A DNA stretch of 64,000 nt, from the NCBI GenBank assembly GCA_028284905.1, contig JANQQU010000028.1:1-64000 (forward strand), written 5' to 3'. Shown here piece by piece: positions 49,280 to 58,680 of this stretch. Position numbers and translations under genes: made by a program. The first letter of the stretch is position 1. Each line of letters starts with the position of its first letter. The notes under the pieces were generated by a model. The model had not been told where the DNA came from. It did not search any database and saw only the letters and a program-made list of their open reading frames with translations. This stretch comes from Calditrichia bacterium (GTDB taxonomy: Bacteria > Calditrichota > Calditrichia > RBG-13-44-9 > J075).

Positions 49280-52192
49280 ATGCGATTTGTTTTATTCTGC
49301 TTGTTAATGTTGTTTTGCTTACATTTGCCACAAACACTCTCCGCGCAATCGCCGGAAGAGATTACCAAGCTGGTAAAGAAATTCAAGAAAGACCCGCGTG
49401 GGCCATATAAAGGTATATTCTGGTTTTGCCCGGATGGCAGTATTGTGCCGCCGAAAGAGCGTTGCGAAGAACCGGGCGGGTTACAACATGCCCTGCATAA
49501 AGATATTGTCGAAAAAATTGCCCGGGAACAGGGGATATACCTGGGGCAAATTCTTGCCGGCAGTGACCTTGATGCTTTTCTCAATAAGTCCGATTATTAT
49601 TCCCGATTGAAACAATATCAGTTAGAGAAATTTCTCCAAAAAATTGACGATGGCTGGATTATGCGCCGGGCGCAATTTTATCGGGGCGCATTGCAGGCGG
49701 AAGATGAAGAAGCCTGGGGAAAACAGTTGTTGCAGCAGGCATTGGGAGACGATAATCTGCTGGAAAGCCAATATTACCTGCTCCGCCAATCGGCCCGGGA
49801 TATTCCCCATATTGATGATACGGATTTATTGGCGCGCATTCGTGCCACAGCAAAAACCATTGCAGACACCATGGCAGCTTTTATGGATACCCGGGTAAAA
49901 ATCCACGGGCAACCAGACCAGGGAGACCTGGAAAGAGTGAAGGAATTTCGCGAAACTTTCAAAGATAGTATCCCTGTTTTTTTGGATAGCATGTTTGTTG
50001 CTCTGGAAACCGACCTTGAGCTGTTTTATTTTACCCCGGCCGATGAAAAATTTTCCGATTATAGGGCGTTTTTTCCAGTGAATACACCCGTAGGATTTCA
50101 ACTGGAAACGGCGCTTTCCGTTTATGAAGAAACGCCCGACGATCTTGCGAAGCAATCTGAAGCGCTGGCCCATTTGCTTTGGGTGATTCGCAAACAATTA
50201 GGAAAGATTGAAAATCCGGAAACCCGATTAATGATGATAGACCTCTCCCTGCAAGGGGAAGATCTCTTCTTTGCCGCAGCCAGTAGCTGGCAGGCAGATC
50301 AATTGAATGAACTGCTTCGGAAACATCACGCGCTTGCCAAAGCGGCTGCCGCAACGGGGTTGCTGGAAACTCATGAATGGGAACAGCTGGAAAGACATCT
50401 CCAGGCGCCGGTAAAGGCCGATACGCTGGATTTTCCGGATTTGCAGCGGATTGGCGAGCATTCCCGCCGGTTAGTGGAATGGTCTGCCGGAATGGTGAAA
50501 GGGGTTTATGGACCGGTTGTAGAGAAATTCGCTGAATTTGAACCGTTAGCCGTTGGCTTCCTGGATGATCGTATTCGTGGGTCGGTACTCTTGCCTTTAG
50601 GAGAAACTGCCGGTCGTCTGGCTAATTTGATTACCCAATTCTCAAATATTAGCAATCAAATGCTTACCGTAAGTAATCCGAATAGCGCCCGCGGATTAAA
50701 TCCCGGTGTGGCAGTGGGAGAGTTGGTTGTTATCGATCAGGAACATAAAGGTTATAACTATCTGGCCGACAAGATTTACGTTTTACAAAGAGCGCCTTCC
50801 GATCTGAAGCCGGTTGCCGGTATCGCGACGGTTTCAGAGGGGAATGCTGTCTCGCATGTGCAATTACTGGCAAGAAATTTAGGCATTCCCAATGCAGTGT
50901 TGACATTGGAGAATTTTCAGGAGATTCGTTCTTTCCACGGGCAGCAAGTCTTTTATGCCGTTTCGCCCGGAGGCACAATCCGCATGAAGCTAGCTGAGGA
51001 GATGACCGCGCAGGAAAAGGACCTGATCATTACCCAAAAACGGGAAAGACGAACGATTACCATCGCAACAGATGAAATTGATTTAAATACCCGGGAAATT
51101 CTTGATATGAGCCGCTTGCGTGCGGAGGACTCAGGTAAGCTGTGCGGACCGAAAGCCGCAAATCTCGGGCAGCTGCATTATTTATTCCCCGGAAAAGTGC
51201 CGCCGGGCCTGGTTATTCCTTTTGGCATTTTTTATGACCATATGCAGCGAACTTTACCGGTTGGAGATAAAACTTATTGGGAATTTCTCAATGAAATTTT
51301 TGCACAAGCGAAACGGGATATCGCCAACGGACAATCGCAGCAGTCGGTGGAAATTACCGTGCTGCAAGGATTGGCCGATCTTCGTGCTGCGATTAAAGAA
51401 ATCCCCCTGAAACCAGACTTTGTTGAAAACCTTGAGGTCGAATTCGAGCGTGTTTTCAAAACAGATATTGGTAAGCTGGGCATGTTTATTCGCAGCGATA
51501 CGAATATGGAAGATTTGAAAGAATTTACCGGTGCCGGACTTAATTTAACAGTGCCGAATATATTTGAGAAAGAAAAAATTCTGCAGGCGATTCGCGATGT
51601 CTGGAGCTCTCCTTTTACCGAACGCAGCTATAAGTGGCGGCAGCGATACCTGAACAACCCGGAAAATGTTTATCCGTCGTTATTGATGCTGCCGACCGTC
51701 GATGCGGATAAGTCGGGCGTGCTAATTACCGCTGGTATTGCATCCGGTAATCCGGACGATATTACCGCCGCTTTCAATCATGGGGTTGGTGGCGCTGTTG
51801 ACGGACAAGCAGCGGAAACTTATCTGCTCCGTAGCGACGGTGTTGATGAGCTGCTCGCACCTGCCCGCGAACCGAAGTTTAACAAAGTCTCCCTACAGGG
51901 AGGTGTGAAGAAGCGCTTTGTCGATTTTAGCGAGCCGTTATTAAGCGGTAATGATCGCTTTTTGCTACGTCAGTTAGCGGCAGAAGTAAAAGCGGTATTA
52001 CCGGGAACCACCGGCATCGAAACCGATGGACCGTTTGATGTCGAATTGGGATTTTGGAATGAAGCGATTTGGCTATTCCAGGTGCGCCCATTTGTGGAAA
52101 ACCGCCAGGCACGAGCCTCAGACTATCTACAATCCTTGGATCCACTTGTAGACATGGATCAGCGGATTCCGCTCGCTTTGCCTTTAAACTAA
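49280..52192 (+). CDS. Secreted PEP-synthase/PPDK-like protein (mobile His domain followed by PPDK N-terminal domain)
   Basis: 970 aa; signal peptide MRFVLFCLLMLFCLHLPQTLSAQ; SEGNAVSHVQLLARNLGIPNAVL; CGPKAANLGQLHYLFPGKVPPGLVIPF; MFIRSDTNMEDLKEFTGAGL. Confidence 0.85.
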   Translation: MRFVLFCLLMLFCLHLPQTLSAQSPEEITKLVKKFKKDPRGPYKGIFWFCPDGSIVPPKERCEEPGGLQHALHKDIVEKIAREQGIYLGQILAGSDLDAFLNKSDYYSRLKQYQLEKFLQKIDDGWIMRRAQFYRGALQAEDEEAWGKQLLQQALGDDNLLESQYYLLRQSARDIPHIDDTDLLARIRATAKTIADTMAAFMDTRVKIHGQPDQGDLERVKEFRETFKDSIPVFLDSMFVALETDLELFYFTPADEKFSDYRAFFPVNTPVGFQLETALSVYEETPDDLAKQSEALAHLLWVIRKQLGKIENPETRLMMIDLSLQGEDLFFAAASSWQADQLNELLRKHHALAKAAAATGLLETHEWEQLERHLQAPVKADTLDFPDLQRIGEHSRRLVEWSAGMVKGVYGPVVEKFAEFEPLAVGFLDDRIRGSVLLPLGETAGRLANLITQFSNISNQMLTVSNPNSARGLNPGVAVGELVVIDQEHKGYNYLADKIYVLQRAPSDLKPVAGIATVSEGNAVSHVQLLARNLGIPNAVLTLENFQEIRSFHGQQVFYAVSPGGTIRMKLAEEMTAQEKDLIITQKRERRTITIATDEIDLNTREILDMSRLRAEDSGKLCGPKAANLGQLHYLFPGKVPPGLVIPFGIFYDHMQRTLPVGDKTYWEFLNEIFAQAKRDIANGQSQQSVEITVLQGLADLRAAIKEIPLKPDFVENLEVEFERVFKTDIGKLGMFIRSDTNMEDLKEFTGAGLNLTVPNIFEKEKILQAIRDVWSSPFTERSYKWRQRYLNNPENVYPSLLMLPTVDADKSGVLITAGIASGNPDDITAAFNHGVGGAVDGQAAETYLLRSDGVDELLAPAREPKFNKVSLQGGVKKRFVDFSEPLLSGNDRFLLRQLAAEVKAVLPGTTGIETDGPFDVELGFWNEAIWLFQVRPFVENRQARASDYLQSLDPLVDMDQRIPLALPLN

Positions 52193-52214
52193 AGCATAAT
52201 TCCGGACTGCGAAT

Positions 52215-53597
52215 ATGGTGATTATCCGACGTATATTTTTACTGATAGTAATTCTGATTTTAAGCACCGCAGAGCTTTCCTATGATTATCCGGTGGACGG
52301 ATACGAAGAAAGTGGTATTCGGCGAGTGGAGCGATTGCGGATTCGCATTGCCGATAGCCTGCGTGGATTCGTACCCGTCGAAGGTGGCAGAAAATCGATT
52401 GCAGATATTCGGTTGAATTTTCTCGATCATTCTGCACCTTTCCGGAACACGCAATATGATCCCCTGGCTTTCCTTGCAGATTTGAATAAGCCCTTTCAGG
52501 ATAGCGAACTCGATACACCAGCACCGATAATAACGCTCAATGACATTACGGATTCCCTTCATAGCACGCTTGCTAAATTCCCGCGAATGGACCGGGCATT
52601 GGCAGAGCGGTTAAAGCGCTTGTTTGCAAACAGGGACCGGCGCTATTCTCTCGCTTTGATGGAGATTACACCAGGAAAAGAACTCCGCTACGCCGGCGTT
52701 CGACCGCATTGGCAATATGCCCCGGGCAGTGTCGGGAAAATCGCTATTGCAGTTGGGCTGTTTAACGAATTATTCAAGGTTTACCCCGATTCACTGGAAA
52801 AGCGCCAGCGAATTTTACGGGAAACAACGATTGTCGCGGATGACTGGATCCATACCGATAGCCATGGTGTGCCATTGTTTGATTTATCGGATTCCAGCGC
52901 CGCTTTTCGGCCGATAAAAGAGGGAGATGCCTTCAGCCTGTTCGAATGGGTTGATCACATGATTTCACCCAGCTCGAATGCTGCTGCCAGCACCGTCTGG
53001 CGGGAAGCGATGTTATTACGGTATTTCGGCCGGAATTATCCCCCATCTCCGGAAGACGCCGCCGCGTTTTTAAAAGAAACGCCCCGAACAGAATTGGCGG
53101 AAATCGCTCTGGATATTGTCAATAAACCATTACGGGAAATTGGCATCGCAGAACGGGACTGGCGCCTGGGCAGTTTTTTTACCCGCGCCGGAAAAAACAG
53201 GATTCCTGCAACAGGTGGCAGCTATGCCAGTCCACGGGGATTGTTGTTGTTCTTGCTGCGGATGGAGCAGGGGAGAGTGGTTGATGAATGGTCCAGCCTG
53301 GAAATCAAGCGATTGATGTACATGACGGAAAAACGTATTCGTTATGCATCCGCGCCACGCTTGAAGAAAAGTGCGGTTTACTTTAAATCCGGCAGCCTTT
53401 ACCGCTGTCAGGAAGAAGCCGGCTTTACCTGCGGCAAATATATGGGGAATCGCGATAATTTTATGAATTCTGTGGCGATTGTCGAACGCCCGGACGGTGT
53501 CGTCTACCTGGTTGCCTTGATGTCCAACGTGCTGAAGATTAATTCAGCTGTCGAACATCAATCGCTGGCGACGTTCATCGATCGAATGCTTCGGTAA
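52215..53597 (+). CDS. Serine hydrolase of the class A beta-lactamase/PBP-like fold
   Basis: 460 aa; YAPGSVGKIAIAVGLF (SxxK), ISPSSNAAAS (SxN), VYFKSGSLY (KSG). Confidence 0.8.
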   Translation: MVIIRRIFLLIVILILSTAELSYDYPVDGYEESGIRRVERLRIRIADSLRGFVPVEGGRKSIADIRLNFLDHSAPFRNTQYDPLAFLADLNKPFQDSELDTPAPIITLNDITDSLHSTLAKFPRMDRALAERLKRLFANRDRRYSLALMEITPGKELRYAGVRPHWQYAPGSVGKIAIAVGLFNELFKVYPDSLEKRQRILRETTIVADDWIHTDSHGVPLFDLSDSSAAFRPIKEGDAFSLFEWVDHMISPSSNAAASTVWREAMLLRYFGRNYPPSPEDAAAFLKETPRTELAEIALDIVNKPLREIGIAERDWRLGSFFTRAGKNRIPATGGSYASPRGLLLFLLRMEQGRVVDEWSSLEIKRLMYMTEKRIRYASAPRLKKSAVYFKSGSLYRCQEEAGFTCGKYMGNRDNFMNSVAIVERPDGVVYLVALMSNVLKINSAVEHQSLATFIDRMLR

Positions 53598-53601
53598 AAA
53601 T

Positions 53602-53683
53602 ATGCAAATGAGCAAATGAGCAAATGGGCAAATATGCAAAAATGCCCATTTGCCCATTTGCATATTTGCCCATTTGCCCATTC
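53602..53683. repeat. Octamer-period palindromic repeat (GCAAATGA/GCAAATGG units and their complement)
   Basis: atgcaaatgagcaaatgagcaaatgggcaaatatgcaaaaatgcccatttgcccatttgcatatttgcccatttgcccatt; between convergent genes. Confidence 0.93.
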
Positions 53684-53684
53684 T

Positions 53685-54215
53685 CTAACAAGATTCTCCA
53701 AGCGGTTTTTGCATCGGGTTGGATTTCACGAAAATGTAAGCAGCGGTATGATCTTCATCCGGCAGAACGCGATGGCAGATATTTTTGTCTACCAGATGAG
53801 AATCACTTGCGGACAGCGGATAGGTGATCACAGTATTGTTGGACGAATCTTTTTCCTGTAGCAACAACTGCCCCTCCAAAACAACGATAAACTCCTGCTG
53901 ATGCGGATGCCTTTTCCATTGCCCGGCCTTCGCTGCATCTTCCGGCAGCACCGCTAAACCTGCTGCCAGGCTCTCGCTTTCCAGAAAAAAAGGATGGTCG
54001 ACAAAACCACCGGCGAAGTAAATCGAAGAGAGGGACGGATCGTCTTGACTGGCAATGCGCATTTCCGAGATTAGTGCGGACAGTTTTAACGCTTTCGGCT
54101 TCTCTCCATCTGTATCAGACTGATACGCTTTCTCGATTAATTTCCGTCGTTTATGATAGTCTACATCATTTAGCGGTTTGCCTGATGTTGATGGTGTCTG
54201 CTTGTCCTTAGCCAT
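53685..54215 (-). CDS. Cupin domain-containing protein
   Basis: 176 aa; QWKRHPHQQEFIVVLEGQLLLQEKD...DSHLVDKNICHRVLPDEDH. Confidence 0.75.
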   Translation of the reverse strand: MAKDKQTPSTSGKPLNDVDYHKRRKLIEKAYQSDTDGEKPKALKLSALISEMRIASQDDPSLSSIYFAGGFVDHPFFLESESLAAGLAVLPEDAAKAGQWKRHPHQQEFIVVLEGQLLLQEKDSSNNTVITYPLSASDSHLVDKNICHRVLPDEDHTAAYIFVKSNPMQKPLGESC

Positions 54216-54233
54216 AAAATTCCCGATTTTCTT

Positions 54234-54770
54234 TTATTCGGCGATAATATCTTCATGAATCGCAGCAGGTTTATTCCGCTTAAAAATGTCCGGCCGAATA
54301 TCATAATAATAGCCGATGTTAATAACTTTCTTTTTGAACATCTGGGCGCCATCTTCGGCACGAGAGCTGGCTTTGTATTTGAGTTGTACCCATTCGCCAG
54401 GGGAAACATAGATGTGATCCTTGGAAAATACCCATCCGCTAGAATTCTCCTGGTCAGCAGGGAAAATTTTCATTCGTTCTTCATTAGAGCTGATTTTTAA
54501 AGCTTCATATTCAAAATCGGCCTCACTGTTTTCGGTGTGTATATCTTCAATCGGTGTAAAAAGGTGCCATTCCCCAAACATCACTTTATGCATCAGACGA
54601 TTCCCGCGAATTTCCTGAAGTAATTCATCCGGGAGTGACATCACTTCCGGTAATGAATTCCGCTTTTCCTCACCGCTCTCTCCCCGGGTCGCGTGCGTCC
54701 ATTTTGTGGTTAATGTTTGAATGATCAATTTTGGTTGAAATTCCTCCCGGAATACTTCTGATCTTTTCAT
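54234..54770 (-). CDS. Hypothetical protein
   Basis: 178 aa ORF in a co-directional pair with the cupin gene; no recognised family. Confidence 0.55.
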   Translation of the reverse strand: MKRSEVFREEFQPKLIIQTLTTKWTHATRGESGEEKRNSLPEVMSLPDELLQEIRGNRLMHKVMFGEWHLFTPIEDIHTENSEADFEYEALKISSNEERMKIFPADQENSSGWVFSKDHIYVSPGEWVQLKYKASSRAEDGAQMFKKKVINIGYYYDIRPDIFKRNKPAAIHEDIIAE

Positions 54771-55053
54771 TTCCCGCCAACCCTCTTGAGTTATGTATAA
54801 AATTATTTAATTTGAGAATAAATATTAAACCGATTGCCGATAACTGCTCCAACTTGTAAACGAGAGACCTCACCAGCGGTCTCTGATCTGTTATCAGAAC
54901 CCGGCCAGTATTAACGCAGCATTTTCGGTGGTAGTAGAACTTTAGTATTATCGGAAGATTAAAATTATCGACTAGGAAAACGATAAACTATGTAAATATT
55001 AGCATCTTTCAATACTATCTTAGCATTGTGCTGTATAAGTAATTGCTACCCAT

Positions 55054-58000
55054 TTATTCGTTCTCAACAGGGGCGTTGTAGTGAGCTTGTAGCAGGTCTA
55101 TAATTTTGTCAATGTTTTTATCCTTCGGGAATATGCTCTGGAATTCTTTCAGATCAATAATCGCCTCGTAGATTCTTTCCCGGCTGGCGCCGTCTTCAAT
55201 ACTTGCCAGGTATTGCTTTTCTGCAGCGGCATGTTTTCCGTCTGCCAGGTCATATAAGGCCTTGTTAAAATGATTGCGCCATTTCTGGGCGACATCATTG
55301 TATTTTTGCTTTTTGGATAATTCGATCGCCTTTTTAATGTCTGCTTTCGCGGCTTCCTGGTTTTTCAGCGCGCTGTATGCAAGAAAGCGATAATAGTAAT
55401 ACCAATCATCTTTCGGGGCGGCTTTAATGCAAATATTTAAATCATCAATGGCTTCCTGGTGTTTGCCGCTAAGGCAAAGCACTTCTGCACGTTGCTCAAT
55501 TATCCAGTCATTTTTCGGGCTTATTTTCAGAGCTTCTTCAATATCGGCGAGTGCTGCATCCAGGTCCCCCATAAATCGTTTGATGCGGCCGCGGATAGTA
55601 ATTGCATAGTCATAAGTCGGGTCGATTTCAATGGACTTATTGAGATCTGCTAATGAACGTTGAAAATCGCCCAGGTACATATAAGCATTGGCACGATTAT
55701 AATATGCCCATTGATATTCACCGTCCAGCGAAATGGCCTTATTGTAATCTTTGATCGCTTCTTGATACGCTTCCAGCGTTTCATGCACCAAACCGCGGTT
55801 ATTATAGGCGTCGGCAAAATCGGGATCGATATCCAGTGCGCTTTTGAAATCTGCCAATGCTTCTTCATGGCGGGAGAGGAGGCGATAAGTTTCTCCTCGG
55901 TTGGTAAAGGCGTATTGGTAGGTGCTGTCTAATTCAATAGCTTTGCTGAAATCTTTTAGCGCTTCTTCATATTTTTCCATACCCTGGTGAACCAGTCCAC
56001 GGCCATTAAGAGCCCAAAGATAATCAGGATCGATTTTCAGGGCATTGTCAAAATCTTTCAATGCATCTTCCAGTTGATTTAGGGCGCGATGAACATACCC
56101 GCGACCAGCCAGGGCATAATCGTAATCAGGATCGATGACAATGACGTCATTATAATCTTGCAGGGCAGCGTTAAAATCTTTCAGCATACGAAAGTTTTCG
56201 CCCCGGTTAACCAGTGCCCATTTATGCTTCGGATCGATCTCCAGCACCCGGGTAAAATCTTTATGGGCCGCATCATATTGCTTTAATGAATGATAGGCCA
56301 GACCTCTGCCATTAAATGCGTTGGTATAATCGGGCTGTAAACGTAAAGCAGAATTGTAGTCCTCGATGGAAGCTATATAATCCTTTAATAAACGTTTTAC
56401 CCGGCCACGATTAACGTAAGCTGCTTTGTAATTGGGATCGAGATAGATGGTCAGATCAAAATCCCGCAATGCTGCCGGATAATCTTCCATTTCCAGGTAG
56501 GTTAATCCCCGTCCATGACAGGCGTAAGTGTAATTGGGGTCTATCTTCAGCGCATGATTGAGATCCTGTAAAGATGCATCATAATCGTTCTTGTTACGAT
56601 GGAGCAGAGCGCGATTGGCAAATGCCCATTTATAATTTTTGTCCAGTTCAATCACCCGGCTAAACTCCACCATTGCCTGCTCATTTTTTTCCTGATCAAG
56701 ATAGGTGAGGCCGAGTTCGTGGATTGCCCAGAGGTATTTTTCATCCAGCTTAATGGTCTGCTGGAGATCAGCAAGGGCGAGATCAAATTGTTTGGTGATT
56801 CGGTAGCTGGCTGCCCGGTAGGCAAACGCCATTTTAAATGTATCTTCCAGCTCAATCGCCCGGGTAAAATCCGCCAGTGCTTTTTCGTAATCGAATCGAT
56901 TGTAATGGGATTTGCCCCGGAGGAAATATAGAAATGAAGAGGAGACATCGTTTAACGGTGCAATATCCAGGAGGCGATCAACAGCGGCTTCGATTGCCGG
57001 ATTATTATCCGCATCGTTTACCGTTAGCAGATGATCCCAGGCGGCCGCGACATTGAGAATCTTTTCATCCTCTAAAATATTGCCGGCTTCTTCTAGGAGC
57101 ATCGATCCTTTTTGCGCTCTGGCCAGGCTGGATTTGATGCGATAAAGCTCGACAAGAACCCCAAGTGCTGTTTCAAGGCGTTTTTGCGGCTTGCTGCAGA
57201 GATGATGGTAAACGCTTTCCAGAGCATACTGCTGCCAGGTATCATCCTCATAACAATTATCATCGGTGAGCCCAAGGCCATCCTGCAACTCCTGGTAGTA
57301 GTCGCCCAGCACATCATTCAGCTTTTGCCATTGTAATGGCGAATCCTGCTTTTTCTGACGAAGCATTTGAGTGCGCACAACTTCGTGATAAACCCAGCCA
57401 TTGGTCTGCTTCTTCACAAAAGGCATCTGTTTAAGCCATTCAAAAAAATCGGCCGCATTTTCCTTTTCTGTTAACAGGGAAATAACATCAAGATTGAGAT
57501 AGCGGGGAATGGCGGCATCCAGCGCCAATTGCCGGCGAGCCGGATCGTCGACCCATTTAAGAAAGCGTTCGACAGCTGTATTGCTGGGATCGATTAACAC
57601 TTCGCCGTCACCCGGTTTCCCGGCGGCAAGCGTTGCCAGCAGAACTGGCAACCGTCCGGAGAGATTGAGAATGGTTTCGATGATCTCCGGCTGGGTGATT
57701 CCTTTTCGATGAAGAAAATCGATCGCTTCATCTTCCGTAAATGGATCAAGGGAAAGATGCGCAATCAGCGGCTCATAATTGGACCAATCGTTATTGTTTA
57801 ATTCCTGCCGTCCGGCTATCACCAGGAGGATATTGGGTGATAGCACACCATGATCGCCATCGAGCACCTGGCGTAGCCACTCGTCCAGAAATACCCCGGT
57901 CTGCTCGTAAGTATCGAAAAAGAGGCAGGTCAGATGGTCTTCGGTAATCTTTTCTAGGGCTTTTAGAAACAACGGCGTTAATACCGCGACTGGTTCCAGG

Positions 58001-58566
58001 ATCAGGCGAACTTCGTCCTTGTTCGTAATTTTTCTGGCAACGAAAGTGGCCCATTCACTTACCTGCTCTGCAAAACCTTCTTCATCGACAACTTCGAAAA
58101 CCATCTTCCCGGCGGCAGTGTGCTTGGCGATGCGGGTACCGGTTTTTACCAGGGTGCGCGCCAAAAAAGGCAGGGTGCCCTGTGGTGCTTTCGGATCGGC
58201 CTCCAGCCGTTTTAGCTCCTGCTGATATTTTAGATAACGTTCGTTAAACGCTTTAAAAGAATACTCTTTTTCTTCGAATTGCCGGGCAAATTCTGCCAGG
58301 GTTTCCAGCAGGTCTTTTTGGGATTCATCCATCCGGGCAACGATCGCGCCTTCCCGCTCCGCCAGGGTGCGAAATTGCTCCATTAGGGTCGACTTGCCAA
58401 CGCCGCCCTGCCCATGAATGGTGAAGATAAACTTGCGCTGTTCATCCTCCAGCGGAATCGATAAATTGGCGCGAAAACGATCCAGTTGTTCCTGGCGTCC
58501 GACGAAAGCACTTTGCTGTCTGCGCCGTGCAATATCCTGAAAACTGAGTGGTTTTTTCGGTGTCAT
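55054..58566 (-). CDS. STAND-type P-loop NTPase with C-terminal TPR array
   Basis: 1170 aa; FVGRQEQLDRFR, GQGGVGKSTLMEQF, CLFFDTYEQTG (Walker B-like), then 16 consecutive 34-aa TPRs. Confidence 0.92.
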   Translation of the reverse strand: MTPKKPLSFQDIARRRQQSAFVGRQEQLDRFRANLSIPLEDEQRKFIFTIHGQGGVGKSTLMEQFRTLAEREGAIVARMDESQKDLLETLAEFARQFEEKEYSFKAFNERYLKYQQELKRLEADPKAPQGTLPFLARTLVKTGTRIAKHTAAGKMVFEVVDEEGFAEQVSEWATFVARKITNKDEVRLILEPVAVLTPLFLKALEKITEDHLTCLFFDTYEQTGVFLDEWLRQVLDGDHGVLSPNILLVIAGRQELNNNDWSNYEPLIAHLSLDPFTEDEAIDFLHRKGITQPEIIETILNLSGRLPVLLATLAAGKPGDGEVLIDPSNTAVERFLKWVDDPARRQLALDAAIPRYLNLDVISLLTEKENAADFFEWLKQMPFVKKQTNGWVYHEVVRTQMLRQKKQDSPLQWQKLNDVLGDYYQELQDGLGLTDDNCYEDDTWQQYALESVYHHLCSKPQKRLETALGVLVELYRIKSSLARAQKGSMLLEEAGNILEDEKILNVAAAWDHLLTVNDADNNPAIEAAVDRLLDIAPLNDVSSSFLYFLRGKSHYNRFDYEKALADFTRAIELEDTFKMAFAYRAASYRITKQFDLALADLQQTIKLDEKYLWAIHELGLTYLDQEKNEQAMVEFSRVIELDKNYKWAFANRALLHRNKNDYDASLQDLNHALKIDPNYTYACHGRGLTYLEMEDYPAALRDFDLTIYLDPNYKAAYVNRGRVKRLLKDYIASIEDYNSALRLQPDYTNAFNGRGLAYHSLKQYDAAHKDFTRVLEIDPKHKWALVNRGENFRMLKDFNAALQDYNDVIVIDPDYDYALAGRGYVHRALNQLEDALKDFDNALKIDPDYLWALNGRGLVHQGMEKYEEALKDFSKAIELDSTYQYAFTNRGETYRLLSRHEEALADFKSALDIDPDFADAYNNRGLVHETLEAYQEAIKDYNKAISLDGEYQWAYYNRANAYMYLGDFQRSLADLNKSIEIDPTYDYAITIRGRIKRFMGDLDAALADIEEALKISPKNDWIIEQRAEVLCLSGKHQEAIDDLNICIKAAPKDDWYYYYRFLAYSALKNQEAAKADIKKAIELSKKQKYNDVAQKWRNHFNKALYDLADGKHAAAEKQYLASIEDGASRERIYEAIIDLKEFQSIFPKDKNIDKIIDLLQAHYNAPVENE

Positions 58567-58680
58567 AGCGTTATATATGTGTGTAGGGTTAACGAAAGCT
58601 GTTTTGAATATAAATCTTGAATTTACCCGAAGATAGGAAAAAAACGGAAAGTTTTGGAAACTACTACGCGCTGAAATTTA

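Noticed and set aside
55400-56950. ~102-bp periodic repeats, considered as CRISPR or satellite
   Set aside because: Periodicity is 34 codons of a TPR array within one intact ORF; units diverge at the DNA level and lack spacer structure
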